Positions 6,189 to 6,377 of a DNA stretch of 6,377 nt are shown in pieces. Every line of letters begins with the position of its first letter. Position 1 is the stretch's first letter. The DNA comes from Fodinibacter sp038330415 (GTDB lineage Bacteria; Actinomycetota; Actinomycetes; Actinomycetales; Dermatophilaceae). Position numbers and translations under genes: made by a program. The DNA is taken from assembly GCA_038330415.1 (NCBI GenBank), contig JBBQNZ010000192.1:1-6377 (forward strand), written 5' to 3'. The notes beneath the pieces are model-generated. The model was given only the letters and a program-made list of their open reading frames with translations, searched no databases and was not told the DNA's origin.

Positions 6189-6377
6189 TCACCCCGAGAC
6201 GGTGAAGGCCGCGCGGAAGCCCTCGACCGCCACGGTCGGGTCGCCACTGGCCCACGCCTCCATCCCGATCGTGCCGGTGTAGCCCATCTCGGCCAGGGCC
6301 CGCGCCACCGCCGGGTAGGCGATCTCCCCGGTACCGGGCTCGCAGCGGCCGGGGACGTCCGCGACCTGGATCTCGCC
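6189..6377 (-). CDS. C-terminal end of a hydroxypyruvate isomerase/IolI-like TIM-barrel protein (5' part outside window)
   Basis: The frame is open from the right window edge to a TGA at 6189-6191 and encodes the last 62 residues of a protein whose start is not in the window. The fragment begins with GEIQVADVPGRCEPGTGEIAY, which closely follows the hydroxypyruvate isomerase (Hyi) pattern of a strand ending in QxADxPGRxEPGTGEI, then MGYTGTIGMEAW, where the Glu is a likely metal ligand. It belongs to the same xylose-isomerase-like superfamily as the neighbouring IolE-like protein but to a different branch. In this setting it could be an inosose isomerase (IolI/IolO-like) or a true hydroxypyruvate isomerase; the fragment does not decide. 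It ends 80 bp before the iolE start, so it may be on a separate transcript or be the preceding gene of a longer one. Confidence 0.75.
   Translation of the reverse strand, partial: GEIQVADVPGRCEPGTGEIAYPAVARALAEMGYTGTIGMEAWASGDPTVAVEGFRAAFTVSG

Noticed and set aside
1..6377. CRISPR array, tRNA/rRNA, insertion sequence or phage genes
   Set aside because: No regularly spaced repeats, cloverleaf-like segments, transposase or integrase motifs, or terminal repeats were seen, and the window is almost entirely filled by metabolic genes of one pathway.

Overview
The window is a GC-rich stretch (by eye roughly 70% G+C) with very few non-coding bases. It has GTG as well as ATG starts and overlapping genes, as expected of a high-GC actinobacterium; the genus cannot be settled from this sequence alone. 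Every gene I can support lies on the minus strand, so transcription runs from the right edge to the left edge. The long plus-strand open frames are GC-skew shadows of these genes.

Layout in transcription order (right to left): (1) the last 62 codons of a hydroxypyruvate-isomerase/IolI-like TIM-barrel protein (6189-6377, N-terminus outside the window); (2) an 80-bp gap (6109-6188) with a weak promoter candidate and a palindrome with a central CG resembling a LacI-family operator; (3) an IolE-like inosose dehydratase (5206-6108); (4) IolC, a PfkB-family 5-dehydro-2-deoxygluconokinase (4229-5209); (5) an aldolase-like (beta/alpha)8 protein resembling the Cgl0159 family (3301-4236); (6) IolB, 5-deoxy-glucuronate isomerase (2417-3304); (7) a Gfo/Idh/MocA NAD(P)-dependent oxidoreductase (1242-2420); (8) the first 415 codons of IolD, the TPP-dependent trihydroxycyclohexanedione acylhydrolase (1-1245), cut by the left edge.

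Together this is a myo-inositol catabolic operon. By the established pathway, inositol is oxidised to 2-keto-inositol by an IolG-type dehydrogenase, dehydrated by IolE, ring-opened by IolD, isomerised by IolB, phosphorylated by IolC, then split by an aldolase into dihydroxyacetone phosphate and malonate semialdehyde. The window holds candidates for every step up to aldol cleavage. No iolA (malonate-semialdehyde dehydrogenase), inositol transporter or regulator gene is visible. The six genes from iolE to iolD are all joined by 4- or 8-bp start/stop overlaps, implying one transcript with translational coupling.

The parts least explained by known annotation are the aldolase-like protein in the IolJ position, the Gfo/Idh protein that is longer than canonical IolG, a perfect 14-bp inverted repeat inside the aldolase-like gene, and the palindrome(s) in the gap upstream of iolE. 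I see no mobile element, CRISPR array, tRNA or rRNA, and nothing that requires a wholly new biological system.
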